From the NCBI GenBank assembly GCA_024233865.1, contig JACKPA010000008.1:13501-77500 (forward strand): a DNA stretch of 64,000 nucleotides, written 5' to 3'. This document shows, piece by piece, positions 44,601-52,285 of this stretch (the first letter of the stretch is position 1; each line of letters starts with the position of its first letter). Under the pieces are notes generated by a model, which saw only the letters and a program-made list of their open reading frames with translations, had not been told where the DNA came from and did no database searches. Source of the DNA: Leptospiraceae bacterium (GTDB taxonomy: Bacteria; Spirochaetota; Leptospiria; Leptospirales; Leptospiraceae). The translations under genes were made by a program, and so were the position numbers.

Positions 44601-46704
44601 TAGCTTGTATGCCAGTGTAAGCAATGTATCGGGAAGTAAAGGTTTAGCCACAGGCACGAATCAGGGAACAACTGTGATAAGTGCGTCTTTAAGCGGAAAA
44701 ACAGGTAGTACAAACCTAACCGTGACATCCGCAGCCTTAGTATCTATTGCAGTGACACCTGCGAATCAGACAATAGAGACAGGACAAACACAGCAGTATA
44801 TTGCAACGGGAACGTATACCGATTCAAGTACACAAGTAATCACAACATCTGTAACATGGAAATCGGATAGCAATAGTGACGGTGTGGATGATAGTTTGAT
44901 TGCTGGTATAAGCAATGCAAGCGGAACCAAAGGCTTGGCAACGGGTAGCAGTGCGGGAACGACGGTGATCAGTGCGTCTTTGAATGGAATCTCCGGAAGT
45001 ACAGGTCTTACTGTGACAACTCCTCAAGGTGTTGCGGGAGTAGGGTCTTATGACGTAAACCTACCATCCGATTTAACAGAGGGAACTACTCCTAGTGGAG
45101 ATTACACCGGAATTACCTACTACAACAATGATGGTGTTTCGGGTTTTGTGGCATCTGTTCCAGAGAGTCCTGCTACCAATTGTACGGAATTTGGAACTAT
45201 TTTGGTTGGTAAAATTGGTGCTATAAGCGGAATAACATCTAGCCAGATTTCTAATAGTATAGTAGGAACTTCACCGAATTGTAGTTCTATTTTCCTATTG
45301 GATGTGACTACTTCAACGAGTCAGAAGGCAACAGACCTTTCTAATACTTTGATCCAAGAGATTGGAGCAAATGTCGCTGACGGGACTGTAACTGCTTTAC
45401 CGGTACCTCAGAGTGGTGAAGCATCTTCTACTAGTTTCAAGGTTATTCTCCAAGCTACCTATAGTGGTTCTGGCGCGGGAGTTGTTGGTGTTGGTGTTAC
45501 CAATAGTGCTGACTATGCTGCCAATGAAGCTGTCTTGTTAGGCTTCTTGGATGGAACCAACGTTGCAACAAGCGGTTCTTCCAAAGCAAGCACTGTAGAC
45601 ATCTTTACTGGTACGGCAGATAGCAAAGTTGACTTTGTGTGGGTAGTTGATAACTCCGGTTCTATGGCTGGAGAGCAGACAGCAGTTTCTGATGCAGCCA
45701 CAACTTTCTTTAGCAAACTTGGTAATAACCACTTGGATTATAGACTTGGTGTACTTGCTACAGGTGGTAATACATGCTCAAATCCAAGCACCCCTGGATA
45801 CAATATGAGATCAGCCGGATGGGTTACGTCATCAACATCCAATGCTCAGTCTACATTTACAGGAACGAGTGGAACCACAGTTGGAACTAGTGGATGTGCT
45901 ACAGAGAGTGGTATCTATATGGCATCTAGAGCATTAGGTGAAGGAGGAACTGCTACATTAACACCAAGATCCGGCTCGTCATGGGGTAGTAATTACAAAC
46001 TGATATTTGTTATGGTGAGTGATGAGGCTGATCAATTCAAATGTTACAATGGTACTTACACATCATCAAATAGAGACAACTACACTAATGGACCATGTTA
46101 TAATTCAAGTAACGCTTCTTTTGATAACAGTAATAATGTTTTCAAAAACAATGGATACAAGGTTTATAACATCATTGGTTTGAACTCATCAGGACAACCT
46201 GGTAAATGTAGTGGCAGTGGTACTACAAGTGCTGATAACGCAAATAATGCTTGGGGCGGATATTATAACTTAGCTACTGCAACCGGTGGTTCTTCGGCTT
46301 CTATTTGTAGTTCTAGCTTTGATTCTATTATGAACAGCATTGTTACGCAGGTTGCAGGAAGTTCTAGCTCTTATGTTTTAGCTCATAGTGCGATTTCTTC
46401 CAGCATTTCTGTGAAGGTGAACAGTGTTCCGGTATCTCAGGATGCTACCAATGGTTGGACATACAACTCTTCAAGCAAAACGATTGTATTTGCAGGAACT
46501 GCATGGCCAGCCCAAGGGTCTACCATAGAGATAAGTTATGAATATTATACTTCCGGCGGATTTGCTTATAGTAAAGATACGGGAAGTAATCTTATGGCAT
46601 ACATATCTCGTCCTGAAAACAGACCTATTCTCATACCACTTTTTGTATTGATAGTAGTGTTGGGATTGGGTTTATTTCTAAAACTTAGATTTAAGAGAGC
46701 TTAA
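41602..46704 (+). CDS. Big_2-repeat (Lig-like) surface lipoprotein with vWA domain and C-terminal anchor
   Basis: This 1700-residue protein has a lipoprotein signal (LLILLSLGCGGG, Cys19) and twelve Big_2 repeats between about 45 and 1140, each starting like LVSIAVTPANQSIAKGL and containing TDGSTQDITTSVTW. A linker domain (about 1150–1310, starting GVGSYDVNLPSDL) precedes a von Willebrand A domain whose MIDAS motif is VVDNSGSMAGEQT (~1345), suggesting metal-dependent ligand binding. The C-terminus is NLMAYISRPENRPI, a hydrophobic helix, then KLRFKRA. Big_2 proteins of Leptospira (LigA, LigB) bind host matrix and plasma proteins; adhesion here is inferred. A clear AAGGAGTT ribosome-binding site precedes the ATG. 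Repeats 6–7 are almost identical in DNA to those of the upstream paralogue, pointing to gene conversion. Confidence 0.88.
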   Translation: MKKITIVLFNLLILLSLGCGGGTKKGFLPFLDLGDGSDGSSKGSTDLQSIYVTPPEDSIAVETYSKFKATGIYADGSHKDITDSVTWGSETTSISEVDSGGKAKGITPGQTKIIATQDGMSGNGDLTVKDVTLEYIEVSRFDPIAVGTSARFKAIGVFSDGTTQDLTDYVDWSSSDSGVAPISNTDDGTKGKASGSSTGQTTITATLNGISGTSTLEVVSKTLVSIAIDPNTSIAKGSGKSYKATGTFSDGSTQDLTDDVTWSSSDTGIATIENSAALKGNATGMSSGSATISATFSGITGSSVLSVTSATLTSISIGPDVSIANGTGKQFTAIGTFSDGSTLDISDLVTWTSSLTEIAGISNVSGSEGYAQSLGTGTSKITATLGSISGSANLTVSSATLSSISVSPGSATIVEGTNKQFIATGIYSDGTSQDITNIVSWSSANETIAIVSNVSGYNGLAYGDSAGTVGLTATLDGVSGSANLTVNPAVTLSSISVTPATKSIAKGLTQQYTATAIYSDGTNQDITNSATWSSGTTSTATISNASGTQGLATSANTGSTVISATWNGKTGNANLTVTAATVVSIAVTPANQSIAKGLTKQYTATGTYTDGTTQDITTSVTWKSDSNSDGVDDNLIASISNVGGSNGLATSTNQGTTVISATLNGVSGSTNLNVTAATVASLAISPTNPSVAKGLTKQFTATATMTDSTTQDVTTAALWSSDTTSVATISNGAGSQGLATSASMGTTLITASYGGQSANTNLTVTAAAVASIAVTPTNPSVAKGLTKQFTATATMTDGSNQDVTTASTWNSGTTSIATISSASGSEGLASSTNTGTTLISATWNGKTGSTNLTVTAASLVSITVTPGNQSVSKGLNQQYTATGAYTDGSTQDLTSVVTWASSNTGNATISNAGGSNGLANTTNVGSTTISATYNGITGSTGLTVTDAALVSIAVTPGNQSIAKGLTQQYVATGTYTDGSTQNITTSVTWKSDGNADGADDSLYASVSNVSGSKGLATGTNQGTTVISASLSGKTGSTNLTVTSAALVSIAVTPANQTIETGQTQQYIATGTYTDSSTQVITTSVTWKSDSNSDGVDDSLIAGISNASGTKGLATGSSAGTTVISASLNGISGSTGLTVTTPQGVAGVGSYDVNLPSDLTEGTTPSGDYTGITYYNNDGVSGFVASVPESPATNCTEFGTILVGKIGAISGITSSQISNSIVGTSPNCSSIFLLDVTTSTSQKATDLSNTLIQEIGANVADGTVTALPVPQSGEASSTSFKVILQATYSGSGAGVVGVGVTNSADYAANEAVLLGFLDGTNVATSGSSKASTVDIFTGTADSKVDFVWVVDNSGSMAGEQTAVSDAATTFFSKLGNNHLDYRLGVLATGGNTCSNPSTPGYNMRSAGWVTSSTSNAQSTFTGTSGTTVGTSGCATESGIYMASRALGEGGTATLTPRSGSSWGSNYKLIFVMVSDEADQFKCYNGTYTSSNRDNYTNGPCYNSSNASFDNSNNVFKNNGYKVYNIIGLNSSGQPGKCSGSGTTSADNANNAWGGYYNLATATGGSSASICSSSFDSIMNSIVTQVAGSSSSYVLAHSAISSSISVKVNSVPVSQDATNGWTYNSSSKTIVFAGTAWPAQGSTIEISYEYYTSGGFAYSKDTGSNLMAYISRPENRPILIPLFVLIVVLGLGLFLKLRFKRA

Positions 46705-46760
46705 TCAAACATTTCTGTTGAAATAGGAGTGCTTGAAAATTTTTAACACTTTTTTATATA

Positions 46761-46789
46761 AAACCCTGGTGAATAGCCAGGGTTTTTTT
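46761..46789 (+). terminator. Rho-independent terminator
   Basis: AAACCCTGG (46761–46769) pairs with CCAGGGTTT (46777–46785) around a 7-base loop, followed by TTTT. It ends the second Big_2 gene and could also serve lpxB from the other side. Confidence 0.88.
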
Positions 46790-46830
46790 GTTAATTGTCG
46801 AAGAGAACACAAGGTGATTTATAAACTGTA

Positions 46831-48003
46831 CTATGATTGGGAAGTAAACCACTCCAAAATAGAAATCGCTGCTTTTTCGGAAGCGTTGTAGAGGTTTAAG
46901 CTCTTTTTTACTTTCTTTAATTTTTCCACCATATTATTTCTGTATTCTTGGTCTTCCAAAATCTTGACTGTTTCCCTGTAAACATTTATAGGTTTTCCTT
47001 TGTATTGAAGGAATTCTCGACAGACTTCTTCACCAGACAATATGTTCACCAAGCCTAAAAATTCGGATCGTAATAAGATTTCTGCTAAAATATAGGTTAT
47101 AAAACTCGCCTTGTACAAAATAACCATTGGTTTTTCAAAATACGTCACTTCTAAGGTAGCCGTCCCGGAAGACATAATAACCAAATCAGCAGCCTCGATA
47201 CAGCGAATAGATCGATCAAAAAAGTAGTGAACTACAAAATCAGGATTTTTCTCTTGATAGCTCCGCAAATGATTTAAAATGTAATCTTCGTCTCGCTTGC
47301 TTATATTAGGAAGTAAAAACTGGACTTGTTTGTTTTGGCTTTTTAAATACTTTTGGATTCTTAGAGCAGATTCAAAAATGATGGTAAGTAATTTTTTAAC
47401 CTCACTTGTTCGTGAACCAGGCATCAAACATATTGTTACATCTTTTTTTTCCAGAAGAATGGGATCCTCTATTTTTAACTTTTCTTGTATCCTATCTGTC
47501 AGAGGATGACCAGTATAAACACAAGGAATTTGGTGAGAGTCATAGATTTCTTTTTCAAAAGGAAATAGTACCAACATCAGGTCAACGACCTCTTTGATTG
47601 TATATACTCGGTTGTATTTCCATGCCCAAATCTGAGGTGATACATAAAAAACTACTTTCAAGCCTTCAGCCTTTAACATTTTTGCCAATCTCAGATTAAA
47701 ACCAGGATAATCTATTAAAATGGCAAATTTGCAATGGTTTGCTTTTGCTTCTTCCACCAATTTCCCTGCCAAAGATTTCAGATAACGATATTTAAAGGCA
47801 ATAGCCGTAAAGCCAACAACATTCATGGTTTCTATCTCTGCGATAGAACGAACGTTATGTTTTAGCATTTCATCTCCTGCTATACCTACAAATTCAAGAT
47901 TCGGGTTTCTTTTTCGCATTTCTTCTACAAGTCTGGAACCCAATAAATCCCCCGAATGTTCTCCGCAAACAATTAATACGGTTTCTTTTGATTGTGAATT
48001 CAT
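46831..48003 (-). CDS. lpxB: Lipid-A-disaccharide synthase
   Basis: LpxB joins UDP-2,3-diacylglucosamine and 2,3-diacylglucosamine-1-phosphate to form the lipid A disaccharide at the inner face of the inner membrane. The signature GEHSGDLLGSRLVEEM is near the start, followed by DYPGFNLRLAKMLK, YVSPQIWAWKYNRV (~120) and MPGSRTSEVKKLL (~200); MSSGTATLEV lies near 300. At about 390 residues it has the family's normal length. The start is set at the ATG at 48003 because AGGAGGG lies five bases before it; an upstream ATG would overlap the preceding gene. It lies 22 bp after the 5'-nucleotidase gene and is probably co-transcribed. It shows that the organism makes lipid A. Confidence 0.95.
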   Translation of the reverse strand: MNSQSKETVLIVCGEHSGDLLGSRLVEEMRKRNPNLEFVGIAGDEMLKHNVRSIAEIETMNVVGFTAIAFKYRYLKSLAGKLVEEAKANHCKFAILIDYPGFNLRLAKMLKAEGLKVVFYVSPQIWAWKYNRVYTIKEVVDLMLVLFPFEKEIYDSHQIPCVYTGHPLTDRIQEKLKIEDPILLEKKDVTICLMPGSRTSEVKKLLTIIFESALRIQKYLKSQNKQVQFLLPNISKRDEDYILNHLRSYQEKNPDFVVHYFFDRSIRCIEAADLVIMSSGTATLEVTYFEKPMVILYKASFITYILAEILLRSEFLGLVNILSGEEVCREFLQYKGKPINVYRETVKILEDQEYRNNMVEKLKKVKKSLNLYNASEKAAISILEWFTSQS

Positions 48004-48025
48004 AAACCCTCCTGTCGAACCACAT

Positions 48026-49951
48026 TTATTTTCTGAACTTTTTATAAACAAAAAATCCCAGTCCGACTATAACTCCTAATAAACTTATAACAACAACTAA
48101 GGCAAACAAAGTAATATTGTTGGCACGGCTTAAAAGATTTATCGGATTCCAGCTTGAAATTCTCTGAACTCGTCCCAAAGTAGTACGATATTTTTCTGGA
48201 ATATTAGATATTCCGTTTCCATCAGTATCGGAAAAACTCTGCATGTACTTGATTAAAGCTGGCCATTGCTTGAGTTCTTGAATTCCCTGTTTTTGGGGAT
48301 TAGAATCTACAATGGCTAATGTCAAGTCTTTTATGGGTTTTCCGTTTTTATCTTTAGGTGTAATTGCCAAAACTCCTTTTGTAAATTTTTCTACAAAACT
48401 TAGTAGCATGCTATTGTAAAGGTTAGCAACTACCTTATAGAGTCTTTTGTTTTTTTTGGAATAATCCAAGCGTTTGTAGCCTGTTTCCTCATCCCCCAAA
48501 TAAATTTCGGTCACCCTGTCAAATATCATTCTGTTTGGGTTATAGCTAAACTTTAAACCTGAAACTCTTAGGTTAAATTTATCTTCTTTTATAGGAGCTA
48601 TGCTTGCCATAATTTCCAGTGCGTCTTTGAGTTCCCAAGCGTAGATATAAGAAGATAACAAGGGATAACCCATTGAATTGTCCATTCCTAATCCCAAAGG
48701 CATAACTACAAAAATATCCGCTACCACTATTTTCCCCGTTTTGCCTTTTAGAATATTGTCACGAATCACTCCTCTTCCTTCTAAGGCTACATCGACCTTA
48801 GTAGTGGGGTCATCCGGGTCGGCTTCAAATTGATCCACATACCATCTCATTGAATCTGCAACTATATTCCCAATGTTGCTTTCGATAATGTCTTTTTTTA
48901 AATCGAAATCAGTTTCAGCAACTACCTGGAAAAACCTTAGGTTGAATTCGGACAAAACGTTTTTATCAATATAATCAATATAGCTCTCTACTTTTTTTTG
49001 AATTACCGGGTCCCCAGGTATGGAATCATTGATTTCTACAAGTTCATACTTTTCTAATTTGACCTGCTTGTTTTCTACAAGCAAATTTGCAACTCCAACA
49101 TTTTTCCCATAATCTCCTGTGTGGACAATTAGAGTATTGTTGATATTTAAAGGCTGGAGTAACTTTTGTGATGTATGACCGGAAACAATCAGGTCAATAC
49201 CATTAACTTCTCTTGCTGTGATTTCATCTTCCGAAATATCTTTATTTTGAAAAACGCCTCCATGTGATAAAAAGATCACGACATCAACATTCTCTTTTTC
49301 TCTAAGGGTTTTGACCATTTCTTTGGCAACCGTTACGGAATCTCTAAACTGAATTGGTTTGGAAAAGGGAGCAACCTCAGCCGCATCTTTCCCCAACATA
49401 CCAAAGATTCCTATTTTCAAGCCGTCCGCTTCAATCACTTTATAAGGTTCGATAACTTCTTTTTTGAACAATTCTTCCAAAGCATCATCTTCCGAACTTT
49501 CTTTGTTAAATACAAAGTTTGAACTAACAATATTGGGAATATTCCCGCTTTTAAGAGCCGATTCTATAATGTTTGCCAGTCCGCTTGGTTTCAAATCAAA
49601 CTCATGGTTTCCGATTGTTGTTGCATCCATACCCATTTCTTTCATCAAATTGAGTTCAAAGCCTGTTTGACGAATAGATAAATGAAAAAGTGTACCCATC
49701 GAAAAATCACCGGCATCTAGCCATAAAGTTGGGTTTTTTTGAGAACTTTTGATATTTTTCACTAAGGTTGCAATTCGGGCATAGCCTCCCAATGTTTGAT
49801 CATCTTTTGTTGTATATGGTGTATAATCAATGGAAGGAGAAAATCCCAAAATATGAGAATGAAGGTCATTTGTGTGGATAATTGTAAGCTTCTTTGCTTC
49901 GGCAAAAAGGGGAAAAGATAAAACGATTAACACAAAAAATCTTAAGAGCAT
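48026..49951 (-). CDS. 5'-nucleotidase/UshA-like metallophosphatase with C-terminal membrane anchor
   Basis: This 641-residue exported enzyme has a signal peptide (MLLRFFVLIVLSFPLFAEA) and the metallophosphatase motifs HTNDLHSH (~27), LDAGDFSMG (~80), GNHEFD (~113), LSHGG (~225) and SGHTS (~250). The second half is the 5'-nucleotidase C-terminal domain (GNIVADSMRWYVDQ … GRGVIRDNILKGKTGKI … LSSYIYAWELKDALEIM). Such enzymes dephosphorylate nucleotides or other phosphate esters in the periplasm or at the surface. A spacer with SDTDGNGISNIPEKYR, a thrombospondin-3-like Ca motif, precedes a C-terminal hydrophobic helix and YKKFRK, which should anchor it in the membrane. It is followed closely by lpxB. 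Confidence 0.92.
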   Translation of the reverse strand: MLLRFFVLIVLSFPLFAEAKKLTIIHTNDLHSHILGFSPSIDYTPYTTKDDQTLGGYARIATLVKNIKSSQKNPTLWLDAGDFSMGTLFHLSIRQTGFELNLMKEMGMDATTIGNHEFDLKPSGLANIIESALKSGNIPNIVSSNFVFNKESSEDDALEELFKKEVIEPYKVIEADGLKIGIFGMLGKDAAEVAPFSKPIQFRDSVTVAKEMVKTLREKENVDVVIFLSHGGVFQNKDISEDEITAREVNGIDLIVSGHTSQKLLQPLNINNTLIVHTGDYGKNVGVANLLVENKQVKLEKYELVEINDSIPGDPVIQKKVESYIDYIDKNVLSEFNLRFFQVVAETDFDLKKDIIESNIGNIVADSMRWYVDQFEADPDDPTTKVDVALEGRGVIRDNILKGKTGKIVVADIFVVMPLGLGMDNSMGYPLLSSYIYAWELKDALEIMASIAPIKEDKFNLRVSGLKFSYNPNRMIFDRVTEIYLGDEETGYKRLDYSKKNKRLYKVVANLYNSMLLSFVEKFTKGVLAITPKDKNGKPIKDLTLAIVDSNPQKQGIQELKQWPALIKYMQSFSDTDGNGISNIPEKYRTTLGRVQRISSWNPINLLSRANNITLFALVVVISLLGVIVGLGFFVYKKFRK

Positions 49952-50129
49952 AATTTTTTCCTTGGTATGGACAGTCTGTATTTTTGATACAAAATAATCT
50001 TACAAAATTAATCAACATATTTTCCATAATAAGGTTAAACTAGCAGGTTGTTAGATGTTTTGCAAGAACGATTTCAGGAAAAAATTAGTCAAGTTATTTG
50101 AAAAAAGCAGGAATATTTTTGAAATGAAT

Positions 50130-50170
50130 ATATAAACAGAAGGTCTACCAATAGCATCAGTAAACCTTCT
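50130..50170 (-). terminator. Rho-independent terminator after the rpoD operon
   Basis: On the minus strand AGAAGGTTTAC (50170–50160) pairs over 11 positions, one of them G–T, with GTAGACCTTCT (50148–50138) around an 11-base loop, followed by TTTATAT. It lies just after the second sigma factor gene. Confidence 0.75.
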
Positions 50171-50183
50171 ATCCATGGTTACC

Positions 50184-52223
50184 TTAATCTAAAATATAAT
50201 CTTTCAACTTTTTAGACCTTGTAGGATGTCTTAGCCTTCGTAGTGCTTTTGCTTCGATTTGGCGGATTCTCTCTCGAGTTACCTTGAATTGATAGCCAAC
50301 TTCTTCTAAAGTTTGAGCATACCCATCGTCCAAACCAAACCTCATACGGATGACCTTTTGCTCTCTTGCGGGAAGTGTATGAAGAACCTGTCTGATTTGT
50401 TCTGCCAGAATACTTCCGGCTGCTGAATTCACCGGAGATTCAACGTCTTTGTCTTCAATAAAGTCTCCCAACTCAGAATCCTCTTCCGAGCCAACGGGAA
50501 TTTCCAAAGAAATAGGCTCTCTTCCTACGTTTTTTACGGCTTTCACTTTTTGGACAGGCCAACCGAGTCTTTCTGCAATCTCATCGTTTGTAGGGTCTCT
50601 ACCGTATTCTTGGACAAAGAGTCTTGCTTCTCGAATGACCTTATTCACTTGTTCGATCATGTGAACCGGAACTCGAATGGTTCTAGCTTGGTCAGAAATC
50701 GCTCTTGTGATGGCTTGGCGAATCCACCAGGTAGCATAAGTAGAGAACTTATAACCTTTTTTGTATTCAAACTTATCCACAGCCTTGATCAGACCGATAT
50801 TCCCCTCTTGGATGAGATCAAAAAAGTGCATTCCGCGATTGGCATACCTTTTGGCAATGGAAACAACAAGTCTTAAATTGGCTTTTACCAATTCTTTTTT
50901 TGCTTGAGAGATTTCTCTTTCGCCTTTGATAATTTTTTCACCCCATTCCTTGATTTCAACGGTAGAAGAACCTGCTTCTTGCTCCATCCGACGCAATTTT
51001 CTTTCGTTGTTTCGAATGTCTTTGATAACTTCTCTTACTTCGTCAATAGGAACACCCATCTTTTGTTCAATATCTTCTATATTTTCATTTTTTTCAATAA
51101 AACGGTTAAACGTTTTAATATCTTTTACATCATGACCATATCTTGCATTTATCTTTTTAAAATGACGATCTATCTCCTTTATTCTAAAAACCATATTTTT
51201 GATTTTTCTTGAGATATCTTGTATTTCCTTTTGAGAAACTCCTAACTGCCTAACTAACGCATCAATTTTTTTGGAGGATGTACTAATTTTATCTTTTAAC
51301 TCTTTGTACCTCTTGCTTGTTTCTGCGTATTTACGAATCTTATTTCTACATTCGTCATAAACTTTCTCTTCTTGTTTAATCATTTCCAAATTGGAGAAGA
51401 ATATTTTATCCAACCTTTCTGATTCATCTCGAGTAAGATCATTTAATCGATTAACTCTAATAAGATCATTATCATTGTGAACATTGATTTTTAAAATCTT
51501 AGAAAGGTTATCAGGGCGTACAAGGTCTTTTACCTTTAATTTTTTGTTTTTAATTTTTGGTTCTAATTTTTTAAATGTATTTCTCAAAAAACTGGAAGAT
51601 AATATCGCCTCTTCAATAATCTTTTCCCCTTTTTCAATCCTCTTGGCAAGGAAAACTTCCGTTTCTCCGGAAATCAAACTCACTTTACCTATTTCTTTTA
51701 GGTACAATCGAATAGGGTCCTCAGATGTAACACCTACGGGAGCATTGTCTTTTTTCTTTTTATTGGGTTTGAGTAGGTCTACTAAAGCTTTTATTATAAC
51801 CGTTTCAGGCTCGACCCATTCGCCAACCGTAACTTGCACTTTAGCACCTACTGGTATAGGAATTGTTTTTTTATTACTTGCTATTTGATCATCATTGCTT
51901 ATCTGCGTATGTTCACTGCTTTCTATTCTTTCATTTTCTTCTGCTATAATAACTTCTTTTTCTGTAATGCTTTTTATAACCCCACTAACACCTGACTTTA
52001 TCTCGTTGGGTGGATACCAGGGTGTGTCTAGAGTTTTTTTCGCATATTCTTCTACAATTTCAATTCCCAATTCATGCAAAAGAGTAAACACATCGTCAAT
52101 TTTTTCAGAATTTAAAATTTTATCCGGCAAGATTTCATTAATTTCATCATAAGAAATCTCACTATTTGCTTTCCCGATAGATATAATTCTTTGCACTTCC
52201 GGTAGACTTTGTAAATTCTCCAT
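50184..52223 (-). CDS. rpoD: RNA polymerase primary sigma factor RpoD, downstream copy
   Basis: This 679-residue sigma-70 has region 1.1 at the N-terminus, region 1.2 (SEDPIRLYLKEIGKVSLISG, ~168), a non-conserved region, region 2 (KKELVKANLRLVVSIAKRYA, RGMHFFDLIQEGNIGLIKAV, YKFSTYATWWIRQAI ~494) and regions 3–4 with LPAREQKVIRMRFGLDDG and the -35-binding helix VTRERIRQIEAKALRRLRHP (~655). All promoter-contact residues look intact. It lies directly downstream of a second, near-identical rpoD. The core from about 50500 to 51150 is identical to 52602–53252 as far as I can read, while the non-conserved region and region 4.1 differ. Region 4.1 here (EQIRQVLHTLPAREQ) is closer to the usual RpoD form. 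Its start has GAGGTAATAT upstream. Confidence 0.95.
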   Translation of the reverse strand: MENLQSLPEVQRIISIGKANSEISYDEINEILPDKILNSEKIDDVFTLLHELGIEIVEEYAKKTLDTPWYPPNEIKSGVSGVIKSITEKEVIIAEENERIESSEHTQISNDDQIASNKKTIPIPVGAKVQVTVGEWVEPETVIIKALVDLLKPNKKKKDNAPVGVTSEDPIRLYLKEIGKVSLISGETEVFLAKRIEKGEKIIEEAILSSSFLRNTFKKLEPKIKNKKLKVKDLVRPDNLSKILKINVHNDNDLIRVNRLNDLTRDESERLDKIFFSNLEMIKQEEKVYDECRNKIRKYAETSKRYKELKDKISTSSKKIDALVRQLGVSQKEIQDISRKIKNMVFRIKEIDRHFKKINARYGHDVKDIKTFNRFIEKNENIEDIEQKMGVPIDEVREVIKDIRNNERKLRRMEQEAGSSTVEIKEWGEKIIKGEREISQAKKELVKANLRLVVSIAKRYANRGMHFFDLIQEGNIGLIKAVDKFEYKKGYKFSTYATWWIRQAITRAISDQARTIRVPVHMIEQVNKVIREARLFVQEYGRDPTNDEIAERLGWPVQKVKAVKNVGREPISLEIPVGSEEDSELGDFIEDKDVESPVNSAAGSILAEQIRQVLHTLPAREQKVIRMRFGLDDGYAQTLEEVGYQFKVTRERIRQIEAKALRRLRHPTRSKKLKDYILD

Positions 52224-52285
52224 ATATTACCTCACCTGCATTTAATAAAAATCCTTAAAAAGTCTTTTTTAAATTTATATATGTA
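52224..52285 (-). other. Spacer between the rpoD copies carrying a scar of the dnaG 3' end
   Basis: The minus strand of this 62-bp spacer contains AAAAAAGACTTTTTAAG, which is exactly how dnaG ends and leaves its stop codon just upstream of the other rpoD copy (54260s). The ribosome-binding region GAGGTAATATATG is also shared. The duplication unit therefore ran from the last bases of dnaG through rpoD. Confidence 0.75.

Noticed and set aside
35049..46000. Many long antisense frames opposite the Big_2 genes
   Set aside because: They repeat with the Ig-like units, have valine/proline-rich compositions produced by the opposite strand, and lack ribosome-binding sites; the sense frame explains them.
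48004..48051. Longer N-terminus for LpxB
   Set aside because: The extra 16 codons overlap the end of the nucleotidase gene and lack a ribosome-binding site, whereas AGGAGGG stands before the ATG at 48003.
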